In this document: positions 28,503-37,386 of the stretch, in pieces | Position numbering within the stretch: position 1 is the stretch's first letter | Layout: each line of letters begins with the position of its first letter | Assembly (NCBI GenBank): GCA_038257845.1 | Contig: JBBSQL010000005.1 | Location: 62,001-126,000 of the forward strand | DNA length: 64,000 nucleotides | Reading direction: 5' to 3' | Origin: JAFDXJ01 sp038257845 | GTDB lineage: Bacteria; Bacteroidota; Bacteroidia; Chitinophagales; Chitinophagaceae | The notes under the pieces: model-generated | What the model was told of the DNA's origin: nothing | Database searches by the model: none | The model's input: the letters and a program-made list of their open reading frames with translations, nothing else | Program-made: the position numbers and the translations under genes

Positions 28503-29978
28503 TTAAAATCCCCACCCAATCCTAAATTTCAAAGCCTGGCCCGGTGGGTTTTGATTATTATGTAAAAAATCGTACAGCACCTGCATGCTGCCTTCTCTTT
28601 TTTTACCAATCTTATATTTTTTACTAATACCCAATAATGCACTTCGCTGCCATATATCAATATTGTTTTGCAGTTCCTGTAAATTCCGAAAACTGCTCAA
28701 ATAGTTGTATTCAAAACCACCACTAAGCCAAAAACTTCCTTTAGCTTTAATTTCTAAATAACTCCTTAGCCCGATACCCTGGCTGCTTAATTGAATATCT
28801 TTTAAACCAGATCCCCAACCCATCTTATAACTTGCACCAATTCCTATTTTCTTTTTATCATCAATTTTATATCCCAGGGATAAGGCAAAGTCCGTTGTTA
28901 TCGGTAAAACATAATTGCTGGGCTGATTTTGCAGGTTTACTCCGTATTCAAGCCTTTGAAAAAAAGTTTTGGTTTTTTCTTCGTTGGGTTTAAAATCAGG
29001 CATAGTCATTTCACCATCGCCACTGTTGGTTCCCAGTTGGTTTAATTTATCTTTTAATTGATTGAGTTGTGTATTCGCGGCATCCATTTGTTGTTGTAAA
29101 AAATTACCGCCCACACCACCTCCTGATGAAATATTTCCCATGCGGGAATTGATCAGGCTTTGCACATTAGATCTTGTTTGTAATCCAGCCAGTGCCTGTG
29201 CTGTTCCATAATTATCAGGCAGCGGGAATAGCATCGCGAGGTAACTATTTTTTTGCCAGAAATTTTCAAAAGCAGGCAGCTCCCTAACTATACCAAGCAC
29301 TTTATCTTTCAGTTTATTTTTATCATTTAATAATTCCTTGTATTCACTTAATCTTTGCTGGTAATAATAAACTTCTTTATTAATTCCTTCCAGTTGTTTA
29401 CTGACATTGCTATTGAGTAATTTATCTTTCAGGAATGCTTCTCTTTCACGCACATATTGCTGAATATCATTTGCTTGTTGCATAGATGCCTGCAATGATT
29501 GAACCTGCGTTTGCAAAGTTTTTATTTGTTCAATATTTTGTAATGGCAGGTTTTTATTTTCAAGGAAAAAATTCAGCGAAGTTTGAATACTATCAATTCC
29601 CGGAACATATTCCTTTAAAGGAAATTTGTTCAGTTTGTCAGTAAGTGTAGTAGAATTTTTTTGTAATTGTTTGTATTGATCAGAAATTTCAGGAGTGAAT
29701 AATTGATTAGCCGTGACACTATCCGTTTTTAATATTGCTGTTTTTAATTTATCTTCTTTACGAAGCATTTTATCCAGCAATTTCTTGTTCTGCTTTTCTA
29801 TTGTTGATTGAAGATTTTCATACTGCTTTTGCAGGCCGGAAAGTGTTTTTGTGGAAATATTAAAAATGCCTGCAGATTCATCGTTCTTTATTTCATCTTG
29901 AGCAAAAGATGAACAAGTCAATAAAAGCGAACATATTATTAAACCGGTAATTGATACTATTTGAGTTGAAAAACGCAT
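28503..29978 (-). CDS. Coiled-coil plus beta-barrel outer-membrane protein, first gene of the RHS operon
   Basis: A 491-residue protein with a signal peptide (cleavage near SSFAQ). Residues about 40-230 are a long Gln/Lys/Leu-rich coiled coil. A Gly-rich linker (SSGGGVGGN) and another short helix follow. From about 345 alternating strands with Gly/aromatic turns run to a C-terminal FRIGWGF, the terminal Phe being typical of outer-membrane barrels. It is the promoter-proximal gene of the minus-strand RHS operon, 34 bases before the SpvB/RHS-like gene. A plausible but untested role is an outer-membrane platform with a periplasmic stalk for the RHS proteins. I do not know a named family for it. 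Confidence 0.75.
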   Translation of the reverse strand: MRFSTQIVSITGLIICSLLLTCSSFAQDEIKNDESAGIFNISTKTLSGLQKQYENLQSTIEKQNKKLLDKMLRKEDKLKTAILKTDSVTANQLFTPEISDQYKQLQKNSTTLTDKLNKFPLKEYVPGIDSIQTSLNFFLENKNLPLQNIEQIKTLQTQVQSLQASMQQANDIQQYVREREAFLKDKLLNSNVSKQLEGINKEVYYYQQRLSEYKELLNDKNKLKDKVLGIVRELPAFENFWQKNSYLAMLFPLPDNYGTAQALAGLQTRSNVQSLINSRMGNISSGGGVGGNFLQQQMDAANTQLNQLKDKLNQLGTNSGDGEMTMPDFKPNEEKTKTFFQRLEYGVNLQNQPSNYVLPITTDFALSLGYKIDDKKKIGIGASYKMGWGSGLKDIQLSSQGIGLRSYLEIKAKGSFWLSGGFEYNYLSSFRNLQELQNNIDIWQRSALLGISKKYKIGKKREGSMQVLYDFLHNNQNPPGQALKFRIGWGF

Positions 29979-30321
29979 GTTTATGTTAACTAAAAATTTG
30001 AAACAATTTTTGGATTTTCTACTAATTCCAGGCGATACTAAATATTCGGCAAAGGTGCTTTCATTTATATTTCTATAACAATACTACAACGTTTTATTAA
30101 CAAAACAAATTTTTCTTTAGGATTTTTTAAAACGACTAATTTTCTTGCAGGATTTATACTGCCCTATTATTTTGCCACCTCAATCACAGGAAGTACAAGA
30201 GTGAAACCTGATCAAGCGGGATTAGCAACGAAAGCATTGTCAAACCGAAAAACTACGCCGGTAACCCACATACAAAGCTCCCTCCCACCAATAATTTCAA
30301 CCGAAACCTTATATTTGTTTC
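29979..30321. other. Divergent intergenic region
   Basis: Separates the RHS operon (minus) from the acylase gene (plus) and must hold the promoters of both. On the plus strand TATATTTG (30310-30317) matches the -7 consensus. On the minus strand no full TAnnTTTG match was found. No gene or repeat is visible. Confidence 0.5.
30310..30317 (+). promoter_or_regulatory. -7-like element TATATTTG just before the acylase start
   Basis: An exact TAnnTTTG match whose last base lies four bases before the ATG at 30322. If functional it would give a transcript with almost no 5' leader. No TTG -33 element stands at the usual distance, so the match may be chance. Confidence 0.25.
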
Positions 30322-32511
30322 ATGAAAAAAATGTACTTGCTCTTACTCATTCCTTTTTCTCTTTCTGCTCAAAAATTTTCGACAACAGAAGTGAAAAAAT
30401 GGGAACAACAGGCGCAACAGGTTTCCATCATCCGTGATCAGTATGGCATTCCGCATGTGTATGGGAAAACGGATGCAGACGCGGTCTTTGGCCTGCTCTA
30501 CGCACAATGTGAAGATGATTTTAACCGCGTTGAAATGAACTATATCGAAAAGCTTGGCCGGCTCTCTGAACTGAATGGTGAAAAAGATTTGTACAACGAC
30601 TTGCTCATTCGTATGATTATTGATACTGCGGATGCAAAACATGATTATGAGACATCGCCGCCCTGGCTAAAAAATCTTTGCAACGCTTTCGCGGATGGCA
30701 TTAATTTTTATTTATACACGCACAAAAAAGTGAAGCCACAACTTTTAAAAAGATTTGAACCCTGGTATCCATTACTTTGGACAGATGGAAGTATCGGCGC
30801 GATCAGTGTGGCAGATATCAGCGTGGATGAATTACAAAATTTCTATGGCGGCACTTCAATTCCTGTGACGAAAAAAAATGTAGAACTGGAAACGCCAACT
30901 GGTTCCAATGGTTTTGCTTTTGCACCTTCCATCACTGCATCGCATCACGCCATTTTATATATTAATCCGCACGTTACTTTTTATTTCCGGCCTGAAGTAC
31001 AAATGGTGAGTGATGAAGGTTTGAATGCGTATGGCGCTGTTACCTGGGGACAGTTTTTTGTGTACCAGGGTTTCAATGAACATTGCGGCTGGATGCATAC
31101 TTCCGGCTATACAGATGTATCTGATGCATACATCGAAAAAATAACGAAGAAAAATAATGAATTGTATTATTTATATAACAATACAGAGAAAAAAGTATTG
31201 CAGAAAAAAATTGATATTCAATATAAAGATGGCAATTCTATTTCCACAAAATCCATCAACACTTTTTATACAGGACATGGCCCGGTGATGGCCATAAGAA
31301 ATGGCAACTGGATCAGTGTACGATCCAATAACCGCGATATCAAAGGCCTGATACAAAGCTGGCAACGCACGAAAGCAAAAAGTTTTGAAGAATATAAAGA
31401 GGTTATGGATTTGCTTGCTAATACATCCAACAATACGGTATATGCAGATGCGGAAGGAAATATCGCTTATTGGCATGGAAATTTTATTCCCATTAGAGAT
31501 ACAAATTATGACTGGTCAAAACCTGTTGATGGCACTACTTCTGCTACTGATTGGAAAGGAATGCATAGTGTGAATGAAAGCGTGCATATTTATAATCCGC
31601 CAAATGGCTGGATAGAAAATTGTAATTCCACACCGTACACAGTAGCTGGAAAATATAGTCCTCTGAAAAAAGATTACCCGGCATATATGGCACCGGACGG
31701 ACAAAATTTTCGCGGCATTAATGCTTTAAGAATTTTGGGAAATGAAAAATCGTATACGATTGATAAAGTAATTGAAAAAGGATATGATACGTATTTATCC
31801 GCATTTGAAATTTTGATACCGGCATTGATAAAAGTGTATGAAAAATCGGGTGCTGAAAATGTAAATTTGAAAAATTCACTGGCAGCTCCCATGGATATTT
31901 TAAAGAAATGGGATTATCGCTGTGGTGAAAATTCGGTGGCTACTACGCTGGCTGTGAATTGGGGAGAACGCCTGTTGCCAGCCATTTTCAGGACACCTGT
32001 TGTTGAAGATGAAGAAAATGATATTGTAGAAAAAACAAAATTGTTTGCAGCCAATGCTTCTGCAGATGAACTGCTAAAACCTTTGACAGAAACTATAGAA
32101 AAACTCAAAGAAAATTTTGGGAAATGGGAAATGCCCTGGGGCGAAATCAATCGTTTTCAAAGAATCTCCAACGACATTGACCAGCATTTTGATGACAAGG
32201 CTGCAAGTTATCCCGTGGGTTTTGCTTCTTCCACCTGGGGCATGATTCCATCTTATAGCAGCCACACTTTCCCCGGTACTGTAAAAAGATATGGCGTGAA
32301 TGGAAACAGTTTTATTTGTGCTGTAGAATTTGGAGAAAAAATTAAAGCCAAATCATTACTCGCTGGTGGTGAAAGTGGCGATCCAAAGTCACCTCATTTT
32401 TTTGACCAGGGATTAATGTATTCCAAAGGTGAATTCAAAGATGTTTTATTTTATAAAGAGGATGTCTTAAAAAATGCAGCGAAAACGTATCATCCCGGCG
32501 ATGAGAAATAA
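30322..32511 (+). CDS. Secreted penicillin acylase family (Ntn-hydrolase) protein
   Basis: A 729-residue precursor with a short signal peptide (MKKMYLLLLIPFSLSAQ). The family matures by self-cleavage in front of a Ser that then serves as N-terminal nucleophile; here this is Ser195 in TPTGSNGFAFAPS. Other family landmarks are IRDQYGIPHVYGKTDADA near the N-terminus, the strand after the nucleophile with INPH, and GHGPVMAIRNGNW. Family members hydrolyse amide bonds in penicillins, acyl-homoserine lactones or related N-acyl compounds; the substrate cannot be told from sequence. It converges on the M1 peptidase gene with a long hairpin between the two stops. Confidence 0.9.
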   Translation: MKKMYLLLLIPFSLSAQKFSTTEVKKWEQQAQQVSIIRDQYGIPHVYGKTDADAVFGLLYAQCEDDFNRVEMNYIEKLGRLSELNGEKDLYNDLLIRMIIDTADAKHDYETSPPWLKNLCNAFADGINFYLYTHKKVKPQLLKRFEPWYPLLWTDGSIGAISVADISVDELQNFYGGTSIPVTKKNVELETPTGSNGFAFAPSITASHHAILYINPHVTFYFRPEVQMVSDEGLNAYGAVTWGQFFVYQGFNEHCGWMHTSGYTDVSDAYIEKITKKNNELYYLYNNTEKKVLQKKIDIQYKDGNSISTKSINTFYTGHGPVMAIRNGNWISVRSNNRDIKGLIQSWQRTKAKSFEEYKEVMDLLANTSNNTVYADAEGNIAYWHGNFIPIRDTNYDWSKPVDGTTSATDWKGMHSVNESVHIYNPPNGWIENCNSTPYTVAGKYSPLKKDYPAYMAPDGQNFRGINALRILGNEKSYTIDKVIEKGYDTYLSAFEILIPALIKVYEKSGAENVNLKNSLAAPMDILKKWDYRCGENSVATTLAVNWGERLLPAIFRTPVVEDEENDIVEKTKLFAANASADELLKPLTETIEKLKENFGKWEMPWGEINRFQRISNDIDQHFDDKAASYPVGFASSTWGMIPSYSSHTFPGTVKRYGVNGNSFICAVEFGEKIKAKSLLAGGESGDPKSPHFFDQGLMYSKGEFKDVLFYKEDVLKNAAKTYHPGDEK

Positions 32512-32539
32512 TATCGCGGGGATGATATCAACCAATTTT
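32488..32539. terminator. Long hairpin terminator overlapping the acylase stop
   Basis: A 15-position stem with one G-G mismatch (TATCATCCC-GCGAT at 32488-32502 against ATCGC-GGGATGATA at 32513-32527) encloses the stop codon, with a T-run at about 32535-32542 on the plus strand. It separates convergent genes. The 5' arm is coding sequence. Confidence 0.65.
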
Positions 32540-32550
32540 TTTCAAACTCA

Positions 32551-34140
32551 TTATTCGTATAAAACTGTTTTTAAATAATACACTTTAGGATCTGCCACAG
32601 GCATTATGGTACTATTTATTTGAATTCCTTTTGCATCAATCATCATTCGCTTTAACCCGGAATCAGTTTGAATATCCATAGGTAAAACGCCATCATAATT
32701 TAATAGTTTGATCACATATTTATTGTCGGCTGTTTCATGGATATCTACCGCCAATTTTTTTGCTGTGCGCAAATAAAAATCAAATAATGGTTTGAGATTT
32801 TGATGCGCTGCTGTGCTAAAATATTTTTCTACATCATCCGTTGTTACCTGGTTATTGTATGTGTATAATGGATCAGTGACAAAACCTTTTAATGTTGGAA
32901 AAAATAAACTATCACCCAGCACATAGCGCAACGTATGCATAAAAAATGCGCCCTTGCTGTATATGTCGGGTTGGTAAGCATCTTCCTCAACTACTTCATC
33001 TCCCAAAACAATGGGCATTTTATTTTGTATATGATAAGCGCTCTGCCGCATTTTTGTGAGATAAGCATCTTCGCCTTCCGCTTCACGCACAAATAATGCA
33101 TCGCCAAAACTGCAAATCCCTTCCTGGATCCAGTAGTGCGCCCAATCTTTTGCGGTTACTTTATTTCCCCACCACTCGTGGCCGAATTCGTGGTGCATGA
33201 GCCAGTCAAAATCCTGTCCGCCCACTTGTGCATATTTAAAATTATTGCCGTACGCATTCATGGTTTGATGTTCCATGCCGAGATGCGGCGTTTCACAAAT
33301 ACCAATTTTTTCTTTGACAAAAGGATATTCACCAAAATATTTTTCCTGCACATGTATAGACCTTTCAAGAATATCCAAATGATGTGGTGCTTTATCAGCA
33401 TGATAGCTTAAAACATAAAACTGTATCGGCACTATGTTTCCGTCAACGGTTGTATAATTACGCGATACAACTGTGTATTTTCCTACATTAAAAAGAATGC
33501 AATAATTGTTGATGGTATAATTTGTTTTCCAATGAAATGTAGAAGTATTTTCGGAAGACTTTTGACTGATTAATAATCCCGGCCCTGCAACGATGAGGCC
33601 TTTGGGAACAGTAATGATTAAATCTGCGCCTTCGTTGGGTTCATCACTTGGATGGTCTTTGCAGGGAAATAAAATTTTTGCACCTTCACCTTCATCCGTA
33701 ATGGCGATCCAGGGATTACCTAAAGAATCAGTCGCCCAGGTAAAACCTCCATCCCATGGCGGACGCTTTGCAACCTGTGGGGTACCTGCATATTGCACTT
33801 TAATAATTTGCCGGCCAGTATCAAATCCATTTTTTGAAGTGATGTATAAAAAATCATCCTGTTGAAAAAATGGAGATTCTTTCGTATTCACCCAAACCTT
33901 ATTTACTTTCAAAACATGCTGCAGGTCTAATAATAAACTGTCTGTTTTTTTACTCAATAAAAGATTGACCTCTGCATAACCATTGATTGTTTTATTTACA
34001 GGATCTACATTTAATTCAATAGTATAATGACGGATATCCATGATCGCCTGCAAAGGCTTCAAATGCCCACCGCTAGCGGGTTTCTGCGCGTAAGAAAGGA
34101 ATGAGCATAAAACGAAAAGTGCAATAAATAATTTCTTCAT
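32551..34140 (-). CDS. Secreted M1 family metallopeptidase (aminopeptidase N type)
   Basis: A 529-residue zinc aminopeptidase with signal peptide (cleavage near LSYAQ). The N-terminal beta-sandwich (about 30-240) is followed by the gluzincin domain with the substrate-amine-binding motif GMEHQ (288-292), the zinc motif HEFGH (317-321) and the third ligand Glu340 in WIQEG. All catalytic residues are present. It lacks the large C-terminal helical domain of E. coli PepN, like other compact bacterial members. It probably degrades peptides in the periplasm or outside the cell. The next gene downstream on the opposite strand is the acylase. Confidence 0.93.
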   Translation of the reverse strand: MKKLFIALFVLCSFLSYAQKPASGGHLKPLQAIMDIRHYTIELNVDPVNKTINGYAEVNLLLSKKTDSLLLDLQHVLKVNKVWVNTKESPFFQQDDFLYITSKNGFDTGRQIIKVQYAGTPQVAKRPPWDGGFTWATDSLGNPWIAITDEGEGAKILFPCKDHPSDEPNEGADLIITVPKGLIVAGPGLLISQKSSENTSTFHWKTNYTINNYCILFNVGKYTVVSRNYTTVDGNIVPIQFYVLSYHADKAPHHLDILERSIHVQEKYFGEYPFVKEKIGICETPHLGMEHQTMNAYGNNFKYAQVGGQDFDWLMHHEFGHEWWGNKVTAKDWAHYWIQEGICSFGDALFVREAEGEDAYLTKMRQSAYHIQNKMPIVLGDEVVEEDAYQPDIYSKGAFFMHTLRYVLGDSLFFPTLKGFVTDPLYTYNNQVTTDDVEKYFSTAAHQNLKPLFDFYLRTAKKLAVDIHETADNKYVIKLLNYDGVLPMDIQTDSGLKRMMIDAKGIQINSTIMPVADPKVYYLKTVLYE

Positions 34141-34173
34141 AAGTTTTCTTTTAAATAATTGATTGGATAAAAA

Positions 34174-34512
34174 TCAGCCTTGTTTTGTTTTATTATATTC
34201 ATTTATTTTGAGCCAGTTTAAAATTTTTGTTCGCTGGTCTCCCTGTATTAAAATAATTCCATCTTTAGAACTTCCACCCGTGCCGCAAAAATTTTTTAAT
34301 TTTTTTTCCAATACACTTAGATCTTCCTGCTTGCCCACAAAACCATAAATTGCCGTAACCGTTTTTCCTGCACGATGTTTTGTTTCTAATTTTATGATGA
34401 GCTTTTGATTTTCAGGATTTGCAGTTTCTGCCAATGCTTCATCTGCTGTAAATTGAAAAGAAGGATCCGTACTATATATAATCCCATTATTGTCTGTATT
34501 TTTTTTGGGCAT
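34174..34512 (-). CDS. SUI1/eIF1-like translation factor (YciH family)
   Basis: A 112-residue cytoplasmic protein whose C-terminal two thirds form a SUI1 domain: TAIYGFVGKQEDLSVLEKKL, then FCGTGGSSKDGIILIQGD and R. This is the bacterial counterpart of eukaryotic initiation factor eIF1, thought to influence start-site fidelity on the ribosome. It lies 12 bases after nadC on the same strand and is probably co-transcribed with it. Confidence 0.93.
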   Translation of the reverse strand: MPKKNTDNNGIIYSTDPSFQFTADEALAETANPENQKLIIKLETKHRAGKTVTAIYGFVGKQEDLSVLEKKLKNFCGTGGSSKDGIILIQGDQRTKILNWLKINEYNKTKQG

Positions 34513-34524
34513 CTGTAAAAATAT

Positions 34525-35376
34525 TTAATTAAAAAAAGCTTTCAAACTCAGGTCAAGACTTTTTGCCTGGTGAATTAGTGCACCGACACTTACATAATCA
34601 ACACCAGTTTCTGCATAAGAAATTATATTATCCAGGTTGATGCCGCCACTGGCTTCTGTTTCAAAATTTTGATTTGTGATTTGCAAAGCAGCCTGGATAT
34701 TTTCCGGCGAAAAATTATCAAGCATAATGCGAAAAACTTTCCCTTTTGCATGATCAACAACTTTTTGTACATCATCCAGGTTCCTCGTTTCCACTTCAAT
34801 TTTTAAAGGTAAATTATTTTCCTGTGTATATGTCCAGGCTTTTTCAATTGCCGGAATGATACCACCACAATAATCAATATGATTATCCTTTAGCATGATC
34901 ATATCATATAAACCAAAGCGATGATTAATGGCGCCGCCAATTCGCACAGCTTCTTTTTCCAGTAAACGGAAATTGGGCGTTGTTTTTCTTGTGTCCAGAA
35001 TTTTAGTATGGTAGCCTTTTATTTTATCTACATATTCCCTGGTTAATGTAGCAATCCCGGACATACGCTGCATACAATTCAACACAAGTCTTTCACATTT
35101 TAAAATAGTATGAATATGAGCTTCAACTGTAAAAGCTTCTTCGCCCACTGACATCCGATCACCATCTTTTTTAAATGGATGAAAAACAGCAGCAGGTTCT
35201 GTAAAGGCAAATATTTTTTCAGCCACTTCCATGCCTCCTAAAATTCCGGCTTGCTTTATTTTTAAAACAGCTTTGCCTTTTTGAGAAGCAGGAATACAGC
35301 AAAGTGTAGAATAATCTCCCGCACCTACATCTTCTTTAAAGGCTTCGGTAATAAAATGTTGAAGTGATTCTTCCAA
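34525..35376 (-). CDS. nadC: Nicotinate-nucleotide pyrophosphorylase (carboxylating)
   Basis: Converts quinolinate and PRPP to nicotinate mononucleotide in NAD synthesis. Family landmarks are EDVGAGDYST near the N-terminus, LNCMQRMSGIAT, LDTRKTTPNFR, KEAVRIGGAINHRFGL and MLKDNHI; the end has SGGINLDNI and GVDYVSVG. The open frame extends to an ATG at 35445, but that lies inside the terminator of the upstream gldJ transcript. The first family-like residues begin LEESLQHFI, so I propose the TTG at 35376 (283 residues, the usual length); the exact start is uncertain. No nadA or nadB is nearby; the partner gene is the SUI1 factor. Confidence 0.93.
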   Translation of the reverse strand: MEESLQHFITEAFKEDVGAGDYSTLCCIPASQKGKAVLKIKQAGILGGMEVAEKIFAFTEPAAVFHPFKKDGDRMSVGEEAFTVEAHIHTILKCERLVLNCMQRMSGIATLTREYVDKIKGYHTKILDTRKTTPNFRLLEKEAVRIGGAINHRFGLYDMIMLKDNHIDYCGGIIPAIEKAWTYTQENNLPLKIEVETRNLDDVQKVVDHAKGKVFRIMLDNFSPENIQAALQITNQNFETEASGGINLDNIISYAETGVDYVSVGALIHQAKSLDLSLKAFFN

Positions 35377-35431
35377 AATATACTTTTTAAGTTTGTAAAC
35401 AAATTTACACCGAAAAACGGTTTTGTATTGT

Positions 35432-35461
35432 ATAAAAAAACCCACCTGGAAAAGCGGGTTT
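35432..35461 (-). terminator. Terminator downstream of gldJ
   Basis: On the minus strand AAACCCGC (35461-35454) pairs with GTGGGTTT (35445-35438), with one G-T pair and an 8-base loop, followed by a T-run. It lies 25 bases after the gldJ stop and before the likely nadC start. Confidence 0.75.
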
Positions 35462-35486
35462 AAAATTTACAATCAATGAAAAAAAA

Positions 35487-37043
35487 TTATCTTTTCTGCC
35501 TTCTTTTCGGGAAGAAGTTCCCATTCGGTAATTTAGTAGAAGTGCCTTCTGGTGCACCATAATGTGTCATGGCACAGCGGAAACCAATTGTGCTGCTACT
35601 TTCATCTTCTTCCAGGAAACGCCTTGCACCAGGACTTAACCAATAAGGCATGTCCATCCAGCTTCCGCCTTTGTACACTCTTGACTTATCACTCACTAAT
35701 GTAGTAACACCATAACCATAATAAACACGACTTGCAGTATCACCATCTAAATAGTTAATCGCATAAGACCGTTGATAGTTTCTCCTGTTAGCCAATGCTG
35801 AATCAGATTCAGGAATATATTTAATTCTTCCCAGGCTGTCGCGCAGGTTTCCTTCACCACCACTTAAATCAACTTTTGTAAAAACGTTACCCCGGAAAGG
35901 GTTCAAATCGTCTTCTTCAATACCGGTCAAAGGCCTGTAAACATCAGCCACCCACTCATTCACGTTTCCACTCATATTATATAAACCAAAACCATTCGGA
36001 TAAAAGGAAACTACGGGTGCAGGTATTGCGGAGCGGTCATTTAAACCACCGGGTGTACCCATATAATCACCATTCCCTCTTTTGAAATTTGCCAGGAATG
36101 CACCTTGCATGGTTCCTTTTCTTGTACCTCTCAAATTATCAAAACCATCATTTTTCCAGGAATATAATTGTTTATTGGCGATCAGCTCCTCTCCTCTTTT
36201 CTTTTCAGATTTGCGGGGCTGCGGGTTTTGACTAATATACCCGAGCGCTGCATATTCCCATTCTGCTTCAGTGGGCAGACGGTAATCCGGGAAAATGATT
36301 CCGTCCTCAAATTTTACAGTTGTTCTTGGCCTGCCCTGTGCATCCAGCAAGGGATTCTTTTTGGGTTTACCGGGAATTCCTTCATACTCACCCATCAGGT
36401 AAGATTTGGTATTGAAATTATCCTGGCCACCGCCATTCATTTCCTGCTTGATCACATTTTTATTTTGATAGCCGCGCTTAATCAGTTCGATTTCGTTTAC
36501 CCTGTCCGTACGCCAGATACAGAAATCATGTGCCTGTCTCCAGGTTACACCCACAACAGGATAATAATTGTAGGAAGGATGGCGGAAATAATATTCCACA
36601 TAGGGTTCATTGTATGAGAGTTCACTTCTCCAAACCAATGTATCCGGCCTGGCACCATCAAGTACAGCCTGGTATTGAGGATCAGAGAAAACATTTTCGA
36701 GCCAGTTTAAATATTCCCGGTAATGTACATTGGCCACTTCAGTTTTATCTATAAAAAATGAATTGACTGTAACACGGCGGGGAATATTATTCCAGTCGCT
36801 CATGACATCTTCCTGTGTAGCGCCCATGGTAAATGTACCACCCTGCACAAATACAAGACCCGGTCCGGTTTTTATATCCTTAGGCTTGGTCACATTATAA
36901 CCACCCTGGTTTTTATCATTATAATTCCACCCTGTAGCAGTACTTTGCTCATGCTTATTTTTATTAAACAATCCGTTTTTACAGGCGGGCAGGGCCACTA
37001 TGACCAGGGCAACCCAGGAATAATTTCGAAATTTTTTAAACAT
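35487..37043 (-). CDS. gldJ: Gliding motility / type IX secretion lipoprotein GldJ
   Basis: A 518-residue outer-membrane lipoprotein required in Bacteroidota for gliding and for stability of the T9SS ring component GldK. The signal ends in the lipobox LPAC (Cys21). The segment TGWNYNDKNQGGY just after it is typical of GldJ, which favours GldJ over the related GldK. A formylglycine-generating-enzyme-like fold follows, with GGTFTMG, DYRLPTEAEWEYAALG, MSGNVNEWVADVY and STIGFRCA; in this family the fold is structural and not catalytic. It is divergent from porV. No porU or gldKLMN genes are in the window. Confidence 0.88.
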   Translation of the reverse strand: MFKKFRNYSWVALVIVALPACKNGLFNKNKHEQSTATGWNYNDKNQGGYNVTKPKDIKTGPGLVFVQGGTFTMGATQEDVMSDWNNIPRRVTVNSFFIDKTEVANVHYREYLNWLENVFSDPQYQAVLDGARPDTLVWRSELSYNEPYVEYYFRHPSYNYYPVVGVTWRQAHDFCIWRTDRVNEIELIKRGYQNKNVIKQEMNGGGQDNFNTKSYLMGEYEGIPGKPKKNPLLDAQGRPRTTVKFEDGIIFPDYRLPTEAEWEYAALGYISQNPQPRKSEKKRGEELIANKQLYSWKNDGFDNLRGTRKGTMQGAFLANFKRGNGDYMGTPGGLNDRSAIPAPVVSFYPNGFGLYNMSGNVNEWVADVYRPLTGIEEDDLNPFRGNVFTKVDLSGGEGNLRDSLGRIKYIPESDSALANRRNYQRSYAINYLDGDTASRVYYGYGVTTLVSDKSRVYKGGSWMDMPYWLSPGARRFLEEDESSSTIGFRCAMTHYGAPEGTSTKLPNGNFFPKRRQKR

Positions 37044-37386
37044 CTTTAATGTTGGTTTTTTCCTAATTAGAATATAGAAACGATTTCAGTTATAAAATAT
37101 TGCAAAAATGCCGCTGCAATTTGCGAATATAAAAGGATAATAAATTATTTTTCCCTGAAAATAAAAAAAATACCCGGCTTAATACCTTTTTGCCTCAAAA
37201 AAACGTTTGTGTGGTTATTGTTTAAATAAAAATAATGTGCCCTATATTTGTCACTCAAAATTTTTAATGCTCTTACATCCTTCAAAATTTACCCGCTTAT
37301 AAAAAAAATTTACTTCTCAGTTGAAAGAATTGATGTAAAAATCAAATTCAGCTTTCAACAAATATCAAAAATATAAACATACATTC
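37044..37386. other. Divergent regulatory region between gldJ and porV
   Basis: About 340 AT-rich bases without genes. The best promoter candidate is the TTG/TATATTTG pair for porV listed separately. For gldJ only near matches are visible on the minus strand (for example TATATTCG). No repeat or riboswitch-like structure was recognised. Confidence 0.5.
37218..37250 (+). promoter_or_regulatory. Bacteroidota promoter for porV
   Basis: TTG at 37218-37220, a 22-base spacer and TATATTTG at 37243-37250 match the -33 and -7 consensus with acceptable spacing. Start of transcription would be near 37257, giving a leader of about 130 bases before the porV ATG. Confidence 0.5.

Noticed and set aside
28469..28519. 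Upstream start of the SpvB/RHS-like gene
   Set aside because: It would overlap the preceding gene and put 17 residues in front of a good signal peptide.
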